A stretch of DNA of 64,000 bases, from NCBI GenBank assembly GCA_037074765.1, contig JBAMDO010000170.1, positions 1-64,000 of the forward strand, read 5' to 3'. Every line of letters starts with the position of its first letter. Position 1 is the first letter of the stretch. The notes below the pieces were generated by a model. That model searched no databases. It saw only the letters and a program-made list of their open reading frames with translations, and had not been told where the DNA came from. Shown here piece by piece: positions 52,799 to 64,000 of this stretch. The position numbers were made by a program, and so were the translations under genes. Source of the stretch: Mansonella perstans. Lineage: Eukaryota; Nematoda; Chromadorea; Rhabditida; Onchocercidae.

Positions 52799-55700
52799 TT
52801 ACAGCGGCAATTTTTCCTTCTTCAAAGAGCTATAACCCCATACAACAATAAATGCAGATAGAACCAAGCATACCACGGATACGGACACGACTGATGAAAT
52901 GAACCACACCTCAGACATGCACACCAGATCGAATTCCTCCGAAAAAGCGCTAAAACTTTCGATGATTAGCAGTTAAAATGACCTCTAACTAACTTTATGA
53001 CAAAAATAATTGGTATTTCGTAAATTTGGTTAAATACTAATCAAATTTGCTGTTCTTTCATTGAAAACCGACTGAAAAGCTCACTTGTTTGAAACGGTAA
53101 CATTTTGTAAAACTTCTTTGTCTTCTCCTTCCGCGAGAACTCGTATTATAGCAGACAGTGTACCTTCTGTTTGATCATCACCATTGACATTCCGTTTCCG
53201 TCGTCCATGAGATACAAAGAGCTCATTCGTACCGGAATCCAGACAGTTACTCTACAAAGTTAAGGTTAGATAATCAATCAGGAAACTTTTGTTCATTGAA
53301 CCCGAAATTCTGATGAAATTCCTTCCATTAATATTAGAGGATATTATTTCCATCTTCTCGGTTTGTAGTATCTCTAGAAGGTACTAGAAAATTCCAAAAT
53401 TATCCTAGATATTTTTCAAAAAAATAATACAAGAATAGTAAGACTTACCGGCGGGCATCCATTGGGTCCAGCACAAAACATCACTTGACATAAAATCTGA
53501 ACGTCATAAGAACCATCCAGTCGAAATGCTTTCATATCACATTTGAGGCGATTTTTTTCAAAATCTTGTGTAACGGGACCAACCAAAGCTGGGTAACGTG
53601 GACAGCTAAATTAAATGCCGTTTCCTGAGTGCAAACTTCAGTAAACAAACCTAATTCAATAGTGAACTGTGACATAAGTACAGTAAATATGAGATGAGAG
53701 ATATTATAGTGTAAAATTTTCACTTTTCCAATTAACTGGAATCGTAGACCATTAAAATGATAATTCAGGAAAGTCAATAGTTTATATTTCAGAAGAAATA
53801 GGTGCTATACTAACCCATTTTCAATGATTGTAAAAGGTACAGCGTCGCCCTCTCCACCAACTCGAGTTGCTGTGCATTCAGTTAGCATCATATTGTGAGG
53901 TCCAGCTTGTTCCGATGTGACAACCATTTGGATTGCATCACCAATTGAAGCTTTCTCCAGGGGTTCGTCATCAGCACTCAAGAATGACAGTGTTGCGGTT
54001 ACCGGTGGTGGTGTTCCTACGGCAAGAACACGTGTGTTCGTTTCCCTAAATTCAGCAATTTCCCGTATTTATATCATAAAAGAACTGCCAAAACAAGGAG
54101 TAGCTGAACGGAAATGAGTGCCCGAGAAGCAAAATTATTTATAAAGGTTATCAGATATACTGCAGATGTTGGAAAAAGACTCGAGAATTTAATTGTCTAG
54201 TATAAGTGAATTGGGCAATGCATAATAACTTACCCAGCATCATAAATTGTTGTGACAACAACCGAACCCTCATGCATCATCTTATCCATGGATATGTCAC
54301 AGGAAACGCGATAGAAACGATCCCATTCAGTGGTTACCTGATGCGGTAGCACACCATCTAATGATACGACAACTAATGCTTCCAACTTACCATCCTTAAT
54401 TATCCGTTTTTTAGATCATATGCTTTTTTTAAAATCATCTATTTAGACCATATATGAAGATCTTTTGCTTATTTTCTGTACACATTTTTATACATTTCTT
54501 CGTTTTCACAGTTGCCAAAAAGCTTCAGTATTTAATATTTCTGTAAAACTTTTGATGAATTAAAACATGATGGAAAGAGTTTGTTATAAGAGAGCTGAAA
54601 ATGCTTTTAAATATCAATCGATCAATGGATGATCTTTTGATTAGTTTCCTTCACCTTCAAAGAGCATGATGAACAAAAAGCGATTTTTTTCCCGAAACAC
54701 TGAAGTGAAAGCAAAGTTTTGAAAAAAAAAAGATGAAAGTACCTTGATAACGGTACCGCAGTCAGAAGACACGGTGGGTGGTGGAAAGTTAATCGAAATT
54801 TGCTTGGCATTTTCAACAACCTGTGAACAAGTACCAAATCGTTCTGCAGCATAAATAGCCCCGGTATATGGTTCCTTGGTATTCACAATGAAGCGTATTC
54901 CCTCGTTGGTACACAATGCCATACCGCCAAACTGTGATTCTAGAAGTACTGATTCATTTTTTTCGTTCAGCAATTGTTCCTTTTCATTTACTAATTTTCA
55001 TCACGCAAAATTGGACACTTACATTAACCGGTTAATAAATCACATAGTTTCGAGCAGTTCGTCCACTCATCAAATAATTAATTAAGCAATTAGTGCTTAG
55101 TAAAACAAAAAATTCACATGGTAAGATGAGAGCATTAAATAACTGTCATTAACTGAGCAATAAGAAATAATAATTGCTTTAAAAGAAAAATCCAAATAAA
55201 AAAGTTTCTAACAAAAAAGTAAAAAAAGTACATTTTGGCGAAATTTACGAGTGAGGTTTCCAAATTATAATTTAAATGATGCATATATGGAAAAAAAATA
55301 TCGAAAACAAATCAGGCAGTGAGGAAATGCAAAAAAACTATTGAAGATGTACAGCTATTAACTGAAAGGGAAAAGTAATATTATCACTAAGAAAGAGATA
55401 AAAATATTAGTATTGACGCACATGTTCCTTTTTGCTGAATGATTTTCGACTATTGGTCACATGGTCATAGATAATTATCAGAAATCAATTGAAATATTGA
55501 CTCACCACAGCTGAATTCATAGAAATCGGTTGAAGGGTTTGATTTAATATTTGCATCTGAGCGTCCAATCGAAAACACATAGCATGTCATTTGTGTGCGA
55601 TCATAATTGATACTTTTACAATTCAGATTCTGGAAGCACAGTGATATGCAATCCGATAAAGTAACACCTTGAGCCGAAGCAACTGGTTGACCTTCTATTT

Positions 55701-57722
55701 GACTACCAATAAAACGCTCAAAGGCTGCCTGTTGACGACAAGTTGAGGAACTGAGATCAGCTGTAATTTTTCGAAATCATTGAAATTGGCCTCAAATTTT
55801 CGAAATTTTGTTCGTCATCTGGATGCAAAAGTTGTAACATACTAACTTTTCAATAACACCCGCTCGCAGCTCTCAAAATAACGCTCTGCCTCCAGCTTAA
55901 CCTATGAAAAATATCAGTTTTTGCATTTGAAAAAGTTTGACATTCAAAAACTCACCTGCAACGCAAACAGGTTCGTAGTAATCTTTGCCCTGTATATTAC
56001 CTTGCTGATCAGCCCTAGAAAATGTATCCTCATCGCTCACGATACAGTTCTTTTCGGATGGACTAAATTCTACTGAACGACAGAATGTATTCAAGGAGTC
56101 AAGACACTTTTGTAAACAGAATGATTCCTGTGCCTCAACAGACTGCGTATGATCATAAAAATGTATCTCAAAATTGGTGGTTTTTACGAAAACCAAGTTA
56201 CCACCCGCTTCGCCACATCGATTTTGACCTAAATTAATTGAATTTGTTCCTTCTGTTTTGTTTAACTGTCGAAATACCTTTGAATAAGTCATAATAACGG
56301 TATGTATATGGATGAATGCATATTTCGCAATCATCAGTTTATCTTGCTCTTGCATGGGGACTGATTCTCAATATATGGAAATCAATTCCCAATCTAAATA
56401 TCTGTATTTTTATGGAAAAATTTCTTAAGAATCCAAGCAACTATAAATAAATTACGTGAAAGGCAATTATTGTCATAATAATCGACGGGTGAATCACTGT
56501 GTCGCAAATGATTTGGCTTGGAGCGTCGATCTTCTGTTGATAATTCGCATAAGTAAGTGTCATAATTGTAATTTACTGATCGACAAACAAATTCCTCTTC
56601 TTTAAGGCATGCTGATAAACACTGCTCACGAGATCCAACCTAGAAAAAAGTCTAAATGATCGAATGACTTTGACATAGTAACTGTGAATTATGTTTGGAA
56701 GAATGAAACATTCGTTATCAAATGCAACCTTCTTAGAGAAAGGAAATAGCAAGAATAATGCTTTGCATTTCACTTCATTTACTTCAACGTACACTTTCTT
56801 TCTTCAGCTTTCTGATTACTTTTCGTCAATTGCTGTTTATTCTTCCTATTTCATATATTATCCCTTCCTGTTAAGTTATCAAAATGTCGCTTATTTTGAT
56901 TTTTACAGATAAGTTATCATACTGCAAAAATCTCCTCGAAATGAAAAATGAATTTTAGATAGCCAAAAAATTTAATCAATTTTTCGAGTTAATGATGAAA
57001 TTTTTTTCGGGAACACGTTATGGATTTCAAATTAGACGAGCGATAAAATGTCACAGGAAAAACAATTACACGTCTCGACTAGCCATTATTAAGTAAATCA
57101 AACTATCTGTAATCTATGTTAAGTAATAACTCAGGAATAGATGTTACAACAATAAGATCTGCGCTACGTATACATTTCATACGACCATAATTTCAACTTA
57201 TTATATTCTTAGTTAATCTCCATGTTAGCTCCGGTAGCACTTATCAAATAAGCACAATTATTAGAGTACCTGGACGGATTTGCGAACGAATCCTTCCAGA
57301 GCGGTTTTCCGGGTATGTTCAAATGAAAATGATCGATATGTACATGCTTCATGTGAACTAACACCGGGAATGCATGTTTTCTCGTAGTAAAAATTATTTG
57401 CTGATGGATTTGGTGCCAAATTAGCAGTGCCCGCTGGAGTTGCGGCATCATCGAAAAAATAACACGTTTCACGACCGTCAAAATTAAACGAAGCGCAGAC
57501 TCGTTGAGCTCCCGTTGTTGGTTCAATATTATTACGACAATACTGGGCACATGTGAGGTCATGTCCAGCAGTGGATACAACAACTGGTGTTCCGGATAGA
57601 CGCGCTCGTGCTATACGAACAAACGCTGTCGTTTCATGACTTCCACATTCAAACACAGCCAAGATTATCGTTGCACATGATGTTAGCAGTAGCAGTAATG
57701 ATAGTAAAGCACAAGATACCAT
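52799..57722 (-). CDS. PAN/Apple and zona pellucida domain membrane protein (NOAH/NompA-like)
   Basis: Eleven minus-strand exons join in phase into 755 residues: 57722-57270, 56639-56456, 56228-55956, 55885-55847, 55760-55506, 54939-54743, 54394-54234, 54045-53815, 53605-53449, 53251-53085, 52949-52799. Layout: signal peptide (MVSCALLSLLLLLTSC), four Cys-rich PAN modules over about residues 25-400, ZP domain from 401 to 650, dibasic RRKR at 667-670 matching the furin-type cleavage site that releases ZP proteins, then a membrane segment at about 720-743 and a short basic tail. Such proteins assemble the apical extracellular matrix and cuticle; the PAN-plus-ZP order is that of nematode NOAH proteins and fly NompA, and LET-653 is a further relative. 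Which orthologue is not certain. An AATTTCAG acceptor lies 10 bases before the ATG. Confidence 0.9.
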
Positions 57723-60241
57723 CGATAATTACCTGAAATTCTGTATCGATTAAGGAAACTTCTTTTCTGGAATTGATATGATATGATATGGTTGGTTACT
57801 TCTTACACAAAAGAGTGGCTATAGTAGGCTGGCACGCTTAGTTAACATGATTCAAATGGCAAGTTGTGGCAGTAGTGTAGTTACTGTTGGGGCATGTACT
57901 ATGGTGCACATCTTATCACACCTTATTCTTAGTTGCTTAGTCACTCCTCCTTGACCTCGTTCCCGTCTTTCAACGGTCGTTCATCGGCCTAAATTTCTTT
58001 GCATCTAAATACACCTATCGATGATCGCGTCACCATTATCATCTTCCATCACCTCTTCACCCCTCTTTCTCGGACTGTTATTCTCCAATATCCATGAGTA
58101 ACGGAACTTTTATCTGCAGTCTCCTCTGAATTTTTCTCAAACAGTTCTTTCACTTATCGAACAATGGCGGTCACCCATTTCAGTTTCGCATAAAAAAATG
58201 TGCAGACACATGATGAAATAATTGTAATGTGCATTCTCCATGGACACTTACTGAAGGACAATACTTCTATCAGCAATTATCTCAATATGATGCAAGATCG
58301 AAAGTACTATCCCTAAAATTAGGGTTTACATAACAACAGCTCGATTAAGTAACTTATTAAGCTCGATTAAGCAATTGCAACAATTGCAACGGATGGATGA
58401 TTTGAACATACGGAGAGATGAACAGAATTTCAGAAATTTTAATGCCTCATATATTTTATTTGATATCAACATCTCATCTCATATTGCCAGTTCAAGTTTG
58501 GCCAATTGTGAGGATAATCTTTACCCTGACTTGATGAAATCTCCGTCTCAAAAAAATTTGCAGATTATTGACATTTGCAATTCCAACAATTTGCTTTTGC
58601 TTCATTTCCAGTATATCTTAAATCGAATTATCAGAATTCGGATTAAAAGGATCATATATTTGCTTCAGTAGTACCTCTCACTTCTTCTTTTGGTTGCATA
58701 GGTCCCTCACTAAAGACACAAATCATTCTTCGTTCTTATCCTCGAAACTCACGCTATATCATTTCAAATTGTACGGAATCTCCATCACTCCTTTTAAAAT
58801 TTATTTCGCATTTTCATTTATTTCAATACGCAAAGTTACATTTAATCAGTTTAATATATTCAATAAATTATAGGCAATGAATTAAAAGTAGTGATTTTTC
58901 ATGAGCACGTTGAAAAAAGAACCTCGTTAGCGATTTAAGAATTAATTTCCCATACCAACAACATAAGATGTACACGTATCAGATTTTTTGTAACCCAGTG
59001 ATCGCGAAAATTTATGCAATATTTCGAAAAAAAATGAAATCAGAATGAAATGTAGCAGTCTGTTATAGATAAATGATATTGCTGTTCTGGAGTATCCTTT
59101 CCAACTATACTTTATTCAACTCTACCGTGCATCTTCAAGTACAAATATATTAAAATTTCAGAAGCATATACATAAATTTCGTATTTTGCACACAGCAAAT
59201 TTATCATCTATTTTTATTTCGCGCATTTTATCATTAGGCAAGAGGTACTGATTTACAAAAAGGACTTCTGGTTTTCGAGAGCAAAAAAATTTTCCTCGAT
59301 TATTGGGCGTGAAATAATGAAGAATCAAGAGTAACTTGAAAGTTGGCTTCTTCAAAGCTAAACTGCTGTATCAGAAGAATTGACGAGTTAAACACTATGA
59401 AAAATGCTGAGCTGCATAACAGAATCTATCTCTAATGCTGCAATGCAATAAAGCTTTTGTGGAACAATTTGTCACCGAACTCTGCAGCATTAAGATGTTG
59501 AGGATATGAATTTCGTATATACGACAGTTTCTGCATGTTTCATGCTTCTCGCTGTTCGACCGGTGGTTATTTCTGAATCTACGACACTGATGCTACGGAT
59601 TCCCACATTTCATCCATCACTCCCAGGATTGGAACCAGTGATAATGGTCTAAGCCATTGCCTGCAACATTATTTATTCAGCCACACACATCTCCTTCTTC
59701 ACTTGTTGGTCCTAGCAATTGTAGCATATTTTGCTTAATTTAAGTCAATTAGTACATCTATCAATTAATATTAGCGATTATAAAGAAAATGCCATTATTT
59801 CTAAACAATACTTTGTAAATTACTTTTGTCCCACTAAAAGTTCTTAAAATAGACTATATGGTAGGACAATTTATTAGCATCAAAATTTAACTATTTGCAG
59901 TGCAGCCATCGAAGGAATTAAACTACAGTTATTCAAATTCGGTATTTTAGTTTCTTTTATATTTTCGTATGAAGACTTTCAGGATTCACTTTCAGGATCC
60001 AGAAATTGCCGTGCTGCTACGCACATGCAATTATTATTATCATGGAATATGTGTTACGCTGAATAAAATGGATTCTTGTGATGTTTTAAAATGTATTGTT
60101 TTGATATTCACCGACTTTTTACTATCCTAATCTTCTAAGTGCTTTATATGGAATGAATACTTCCTCGTTACGTTTAAAATGTTTCATTAAAGTTACGCAT
60201 AAAAGCAGAAAAGGAGATAATTTCAGGTATATTGAAGTGAA
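57723..60241. other. Divergent intergenic region, PAN-ZP (-) and trehalase (+)
   Basis: Both start codons face outward, so both promoters should lie here. A candidate small secreted peptide gene at 59506-59764 is listed separately; otherwise nothing is supported. An ATTTCAG acceptor at about 60227 precedes the trehalase ATG by 15 bases. Confidence 0.5.
59506..59764 (+). CDS. Candidate small secreted peptide
   Basis: The frame starts MNFVYTTVSACFMLLAVRPV, which looks like a signal peptide, and continues ESTTLMLRIPTFHPSLPGLE. Unspliced it stops after 48 residues. A GTGATA donor at 59636 and an ATTCAG acceptor at about 59690 would define a 55-base intron and continue in frame through PHTSPSSLVGPSNCSIFCLI to a stop, giving about 64-68 residues. 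A TCTGCAG acceptor lies 20 bases upstream. No known peptide motif is recognised. A short ATG frame just upstream overlaps the start. Weak but worth testing. Confidence 0.25.
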
Positions 60242-63200
60242 ATGAAAGGTTTAATATGTATGATATATTTTTTTTTTGTGAGTGGAGCCCATGGAGTTCA
60301 AACGGGATTGATAGTTACGTCGAATAAAGGTAAAACTACTGTAAGTTACTGTTTATTCTCATATCTCTCGAAATTACATTATTTATGTCTTTCGTTCTCA
60401 AAGTACAGTATGGTGCACAACAAAATTGTTAAATTTCATGTTAGATGAAGTCGCTATTCTGTTATTTCCAAGATTTACAGAATGGTGAAATGCTGGTGAT
60501 GGTTGATATGCCTCTGGAACCGAACTGCTCACAACCAATTTGCATAGGGCCATTGTCTCAAATTTATTGCTCGGGGAAACTGATTCACACTACATGGATG
60601 TTTGGCACGCAAGAAACATGTCCTGGTAATATGATGCGTAAATCACCAGAACTTATTTTGGAATTATTTGCTAAGTCAGTTATTCAAATTGTGAAAAAGT
60701 CAAAAAAAAAAAAAAAAAAAACCATTTTCTCTTTAGTTCGTTCTGCTTGAAGATATTCTTTTTTTGCTACAGCTCTAAATTCAGTAACTTTGCTACATCG
60801 TCATTCCATACCTGCTGCAAGATTGCAAATAATATCTAATTACTCAGTGATTTTTACTATCAACATAAGCTATTAATGCATGCAGTTATATTTAAGGATA
60901 AATTAATATACATTTTTAGTCTGACCTATCCACTGGAACGTCAACAATTCCAAAAGTTTTGCACTGAAAACTTTGCGAACATAAGTTTTCTTAAACCGGC
61001 AACTTTAGTAGATTGGACTGTGGAACCCGAAAATATAAAACGATTGCAGAGTAAGGAATTAAAGTAAGTGTTTTCTACGTAGAATTAGCGGAATATTTGT
61101 GCGTTTCTTAACGTTTTTCAAATTTTACCACTTCAAATACATTCATCTTATATTTGGCGAATCGTTTTAACATATTTTTATTGGAATTGATGGGATATCA
61201 AAACTTCAGACCTGTTTTAAGAAAATTTGCTCTAAAGCTGAATGAATTATGGAAAGTGTTGGCACGTGAATTCGTGGAACAGGTACATAAAACTCCCGAG
61301 TTATTCCCAATTTTGCCTGTTTCAAATGCATTCATCGTACCTGGTGGTTCGTTTCAGATATATTTTTACTGGGATTCGTACTGGATCAACAAAGGTTAGC
61401 ATTATATTCTAAGTACACTAAAAAGCATTAATAAAGTCTCACTATGTGGCAGTGCAATATTCTATGTCTACTATTTGACACTTTCATTACCATTTTGTTC
61501 TTTTAACACAGCTTATTATACTTGCATAGATAGTAATTCAACCTGTGTCATCCGACTTTGTTTATTACGTTTTCTGGGAATTTAATTTTTAAGGATTGTT
61601 ATTTTCAAACATGTTAACAACCGCTCGTCATATCCTTGAAAATCTGGCTAGTATTGTGCGGTTTCATGGATTTATTCCAAATTCGGGTAGTGTGCAGTAA
61701 GTTTGCTATATCTTAAGTTCTTATTACAGATAATTAACATATTTGGTGTTGTATTTGTTGTTTAGGGCTGATCAGACTAAAAATTAGTTATAATAGTTGC
61801 AGGGATTTTGATTCAGTTCCTCAATCTTGGGTTTTGCTGCAGATCGTCGCGAAGAAGTCATCCTCCTCTGTTTACGCAAATGGTAGCGGATTATTATGGT
61901 ATTACTGGTAACAAAACTTTGCTGAAAGAAATGACACCATGGATGGACCAGGAGATGTTGTGGTGGACAAGAAACCGAGCGGTTGATGTTAATTTGTTAT
62001 CTGGTCGACAGTATCGAATGTATCAGTACAGAGTGAGTAATCCTAGCGTTCACACAGTCATGGAAACACTAAAATTAATTTTAATGGATTACTTTAGGCT
62101 TCATCCAGTTGCCCACGTCCGGAAAAATACTTGACCGATCTGAACAATGGACTAAACGGCACGGGACATCCCGAATTAATTTGGTCGTCAATTGCTAGTG
62201 CTTGCGAATCCGGATTGGATTTTAGCACAAGATGGTTTGCACATCAAGGGAAATACGCAGGTGAGTTTCATCTTCCTATTATATATATATATATATATAT
62301 ATACCAATGATATTATTCTTTTGATCTGAATGTATTCATGACATAGAATTTTGCTACTCTTGCTAATTTTCATGAAATACTTGAAAAATCAAAGTACGTT
62401 ATATATATATATATAAGCTAGCTTTTATTATAAGCCTTTTCCAGACACCAGATATTCGATACGAACCAATGATATTATTCCTGTTGATCTGAATGTATTT
62501 ATGGCATGGAATTTTGCTACCCTTGCTAATTTTTATGAAATACTTGGAAGATCTAAGTACGTTGTCCATTTTGTTCTAAAGCAAGTAGGCTTTATTTTAG
62601 TTTTTCTTTTCTGCGCTTATTTTATAATATATATTTTCTGTATAAGTTTGAGCGATGGTCATGAGTTTTGTTTCGAGTAAAAGATATTTTAAGAAAAGCA
62701 ACTGAATATCGTGAACTGTACAAGACGTTACGTGAAGCTCTGGATGAGGTGTTCTGGAGTGAAGACTATGGGGCATGGTTTGATTATGACTTGATGAAGC
62801 AGGAATTGAGGAGCAGCTTCTATCCGTCTAATGTTTTCCCACTTTTACTTGGTGGCTATGACGGACGCATAACAAAGAAAGTGCTGGACTATTTACGCGG
62901 AAGTGGGGTGCTCAATTTCAAAGGTAAGAGTTCATTTTTTTCGATTCAAAAGAAGGCATACTCCTTTAATTTGTGGTTCCTATAATTTCTTATACAAGGT
63001 TGTATAGGTGGCATGCCGGTGAGCTTAAATAACGCTTCGTGTGAACAGTGGGATTATCCAAACGGTTGGCCACCGCTTATACATTTATTCGTAGAAAGTT
63101 TGCGTTTATCAAATGATGAAAAACTTGCTAAAATAGCTGAAGAAGAAGCTTGGAAGTTTATTCGCACTGCTTACAATGGACTGATGAACCCAAAAAAGGG

Positions 63201-63749
63201 GATGGTTTGTGCCATTGTTGTTTTATCTATTGTTATGGATGCAGTAGGTATTATTGTAACTTACTTATACTGTTTTATAAATCTGTGTAGTTCAAAGCTT
63301 GGCGTGAGCCTGGCAGTTTTTTTTAAATTGCTGGGAAAGTTTTTTTGTGTTTTTTGTAATGCAGTATGAGGAAGAATCACTCGTTTTCAGCCAGCAGCAT
63401 GTTGGGAGAAATATGATATTCGGTATGATGACGGTAGGCCTGGCTCAGGTGGCGAATATCCTGTACAGCAAGGTTTTGGGTGGACAAATGGTGCCTTGCT
63501 TGATCTCATTTATAAATATGGAATTTCTGGGCAGCATACGATTTCTAAAAGTAAGTGTTTCTTTCTAAACACTTGAAGAAATTAAGAAAAAATTTTCATG
63601 GAAAACAGAAGGAATAGAATTTCGGAACTCGCTAACTGAAAAAATGACATATTTGAATAGTATTACATTAGCAACCTCCTACCGTATTTTTTCTCATGCT
63701 GTTTACAGTACCACCGAAAGGTGATGTTCAAAGCGATCGCTTTTCATAG
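60242..63749 (+). CDS. Trehalase-like glycoside hydrolase, family GH37
   Basis: Twelve exons join in phase into 605 residues: 60242-60340, 60481-60674, 60920-61063, 61210-61394, 61594-61696, 61843-62032, 62098-62260, 62445-62556, 62694-62923, 63008-63204, 63391-63550, 63709-63749. Trehalases split trehalose into two glucoses. The leader MKGLICMIYFFFVSGAHG is a signal peptide and no membrane segment ends the protein, so it is probably secreted. Signature 2 is intact (QWDYPNGW from residue 487); the general acid region ESGLDFSTRW has Asp346; the base region GGEYPVQQGFGWTNG has Glu561; SCPRPEKY and RRSHPP also match. Signature 1, usually PGGRFxExYxWDxY, reads PGGSFQIYFYWDSY (190-203): Arg to Ser and Glu to Ile. 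Nematodes have several trehalase genes; this copy may be altered in substrate binding. Intron 7 carries a decayed copy of part of exon 8. Exons 5 and 9 use TTTTAAG acceptors. Confidence 0.93.
62281..62302. repeat. AT dinucleotide microsatellite
   Basis: About eleven AT/TA units immediately before the decayed exon copy in trehalase intron 7. A second, shorter AT run (62399-62415) follows that copy. Confidence 0.9.
62303..62400 (+). pseudogene. Decayed duplicate of trehalase exon 8 segment
   Basis: About 98 bases match 62465-62563 of the real exon 8, including its end and its donor (AAGTACGTT). The copy has a deletion that shifts the frame (ATTCTTTTGATCTG against ATTCCTGTTGATCTG) and a stop where the exon has Met-Ala-Trp (ATGACATAG against ATGGCATGG). 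It cannot be used as an in-frame exon. Confidence 0.9.
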
Positions 63750-64000
63750 TCACCTTCTATTGCTTAATTTCATACTTTTGTTTCTTCCTTTGTTCTGCAA
63801 ACTGCTTTAAATGGTAGTCTATCTCATTCTATTACAATTGCAGGTTTTTCTTCATGGGTCCTAGATTAATTATGGACAAGAAATTAGCTAAGTTAGCTAG
63901 TTCTGCAGCATCTACTTAGCAGTTCCCTTATATTGATTACTTCAGTTTTTTTGTAGAACGTACGTTATAGTTTTTATATACTAAACTTCCATCCTTCAGT
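63750..64000. other. Trehalase 3' flank
   Basis: Short AT-rich stretch after the trehalase stop, probably 3' UTR. I see no further gene. Confidence 0.5.

Noticed and set aside
57209..57583. 124-codon minus-strand frame
   Set aside because: Shifted frame overlapping exon 1 of the PAN-ZP gene, which has the signal peptide and Cys pattern.

Overview
The window is about 64 kb of AT-rich eukaryotic DNA that reads as a nematode chromosome, most likely a filarial or other spirurid worm. The reasons are many small exons, mostly short introns, 3' splice sites of the TTTTCAG/TTTTTAG type, an unpaired TTTCAG-like acceptor just upstream of most start codons (as expected for spliced-leader trans-splicing), and extracellular protein families typical of worms (PAN/Apple, PAN plus ZP, TSP1). 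No bacterial, phage, CRISPR or operon-like organisation is visible. I did not recognise a new multi-gene system. The genus is inferred from style only.

Layout. 1-9300: AT-rich, microsatellite-bearing, no gene I can support. 9300-10750: two diverged direct repeats, each carrying a short signal-peptide-like ORF on the minus strand (one open, one broken), with a fragment resembling BEL/Pao reverse transcriptase between them. 11634-12112 (+): a small three-exon hypothetical gene. 12459-12790: a 33-bp minisatellite. 13876-19304 (+): a 10-exon secreted protein with two PAN and two TSP1 domains. 21763-28751 (+): a 24-exon P5B-type transporter ATPase (ATP13A2/CATP family). 31115-35603 (-): a 12-exon SLC7/LAT amino-acid transporter light chain. 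39630-43872 (+): a 16-exon SLC5 sodium-coupled solute transporter. 47183-49499 (+): a 7-exon Gi-class G-protein alpha subunit. 52799-57722 (-): an 11-exon PAN/zona pellucida membrane protein resembling NOAH/NompA matrix proteins. 60242-63749 (+): a 12-exon GH37 trehalase-like protein.

For each of the seven main genes I assembled exons by eye so that every junction keeps reading phase and the family motifs stay continuous. Lengths agree with the families where I know the usual size (for example Galpha 354 aa, P5B ATPase 1169 aa, LAT light chain 481 aa). The genes look like independent housekeeping, surface and transport genes: cuticle or apical-matrix proteins (PAN-TSP1, PAN-ZP), membrane transport (P5B, SLC7, SLC5), signalling (Galpha) and sugar metabolism (trehalase). 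I see no sign that they form one pathway.

Most notable points: two probable GC-AG introns (Galpha, SLC5), a trehalase whose first family signature has lost its conserved Arg and Glu while the catalytic Asp and Glu remain, a decayed partial copy of a trehalase exon inside the preceding intron, the PAN-plus-TSP1 architecture, and many local tandem duplications in introns and spacers.
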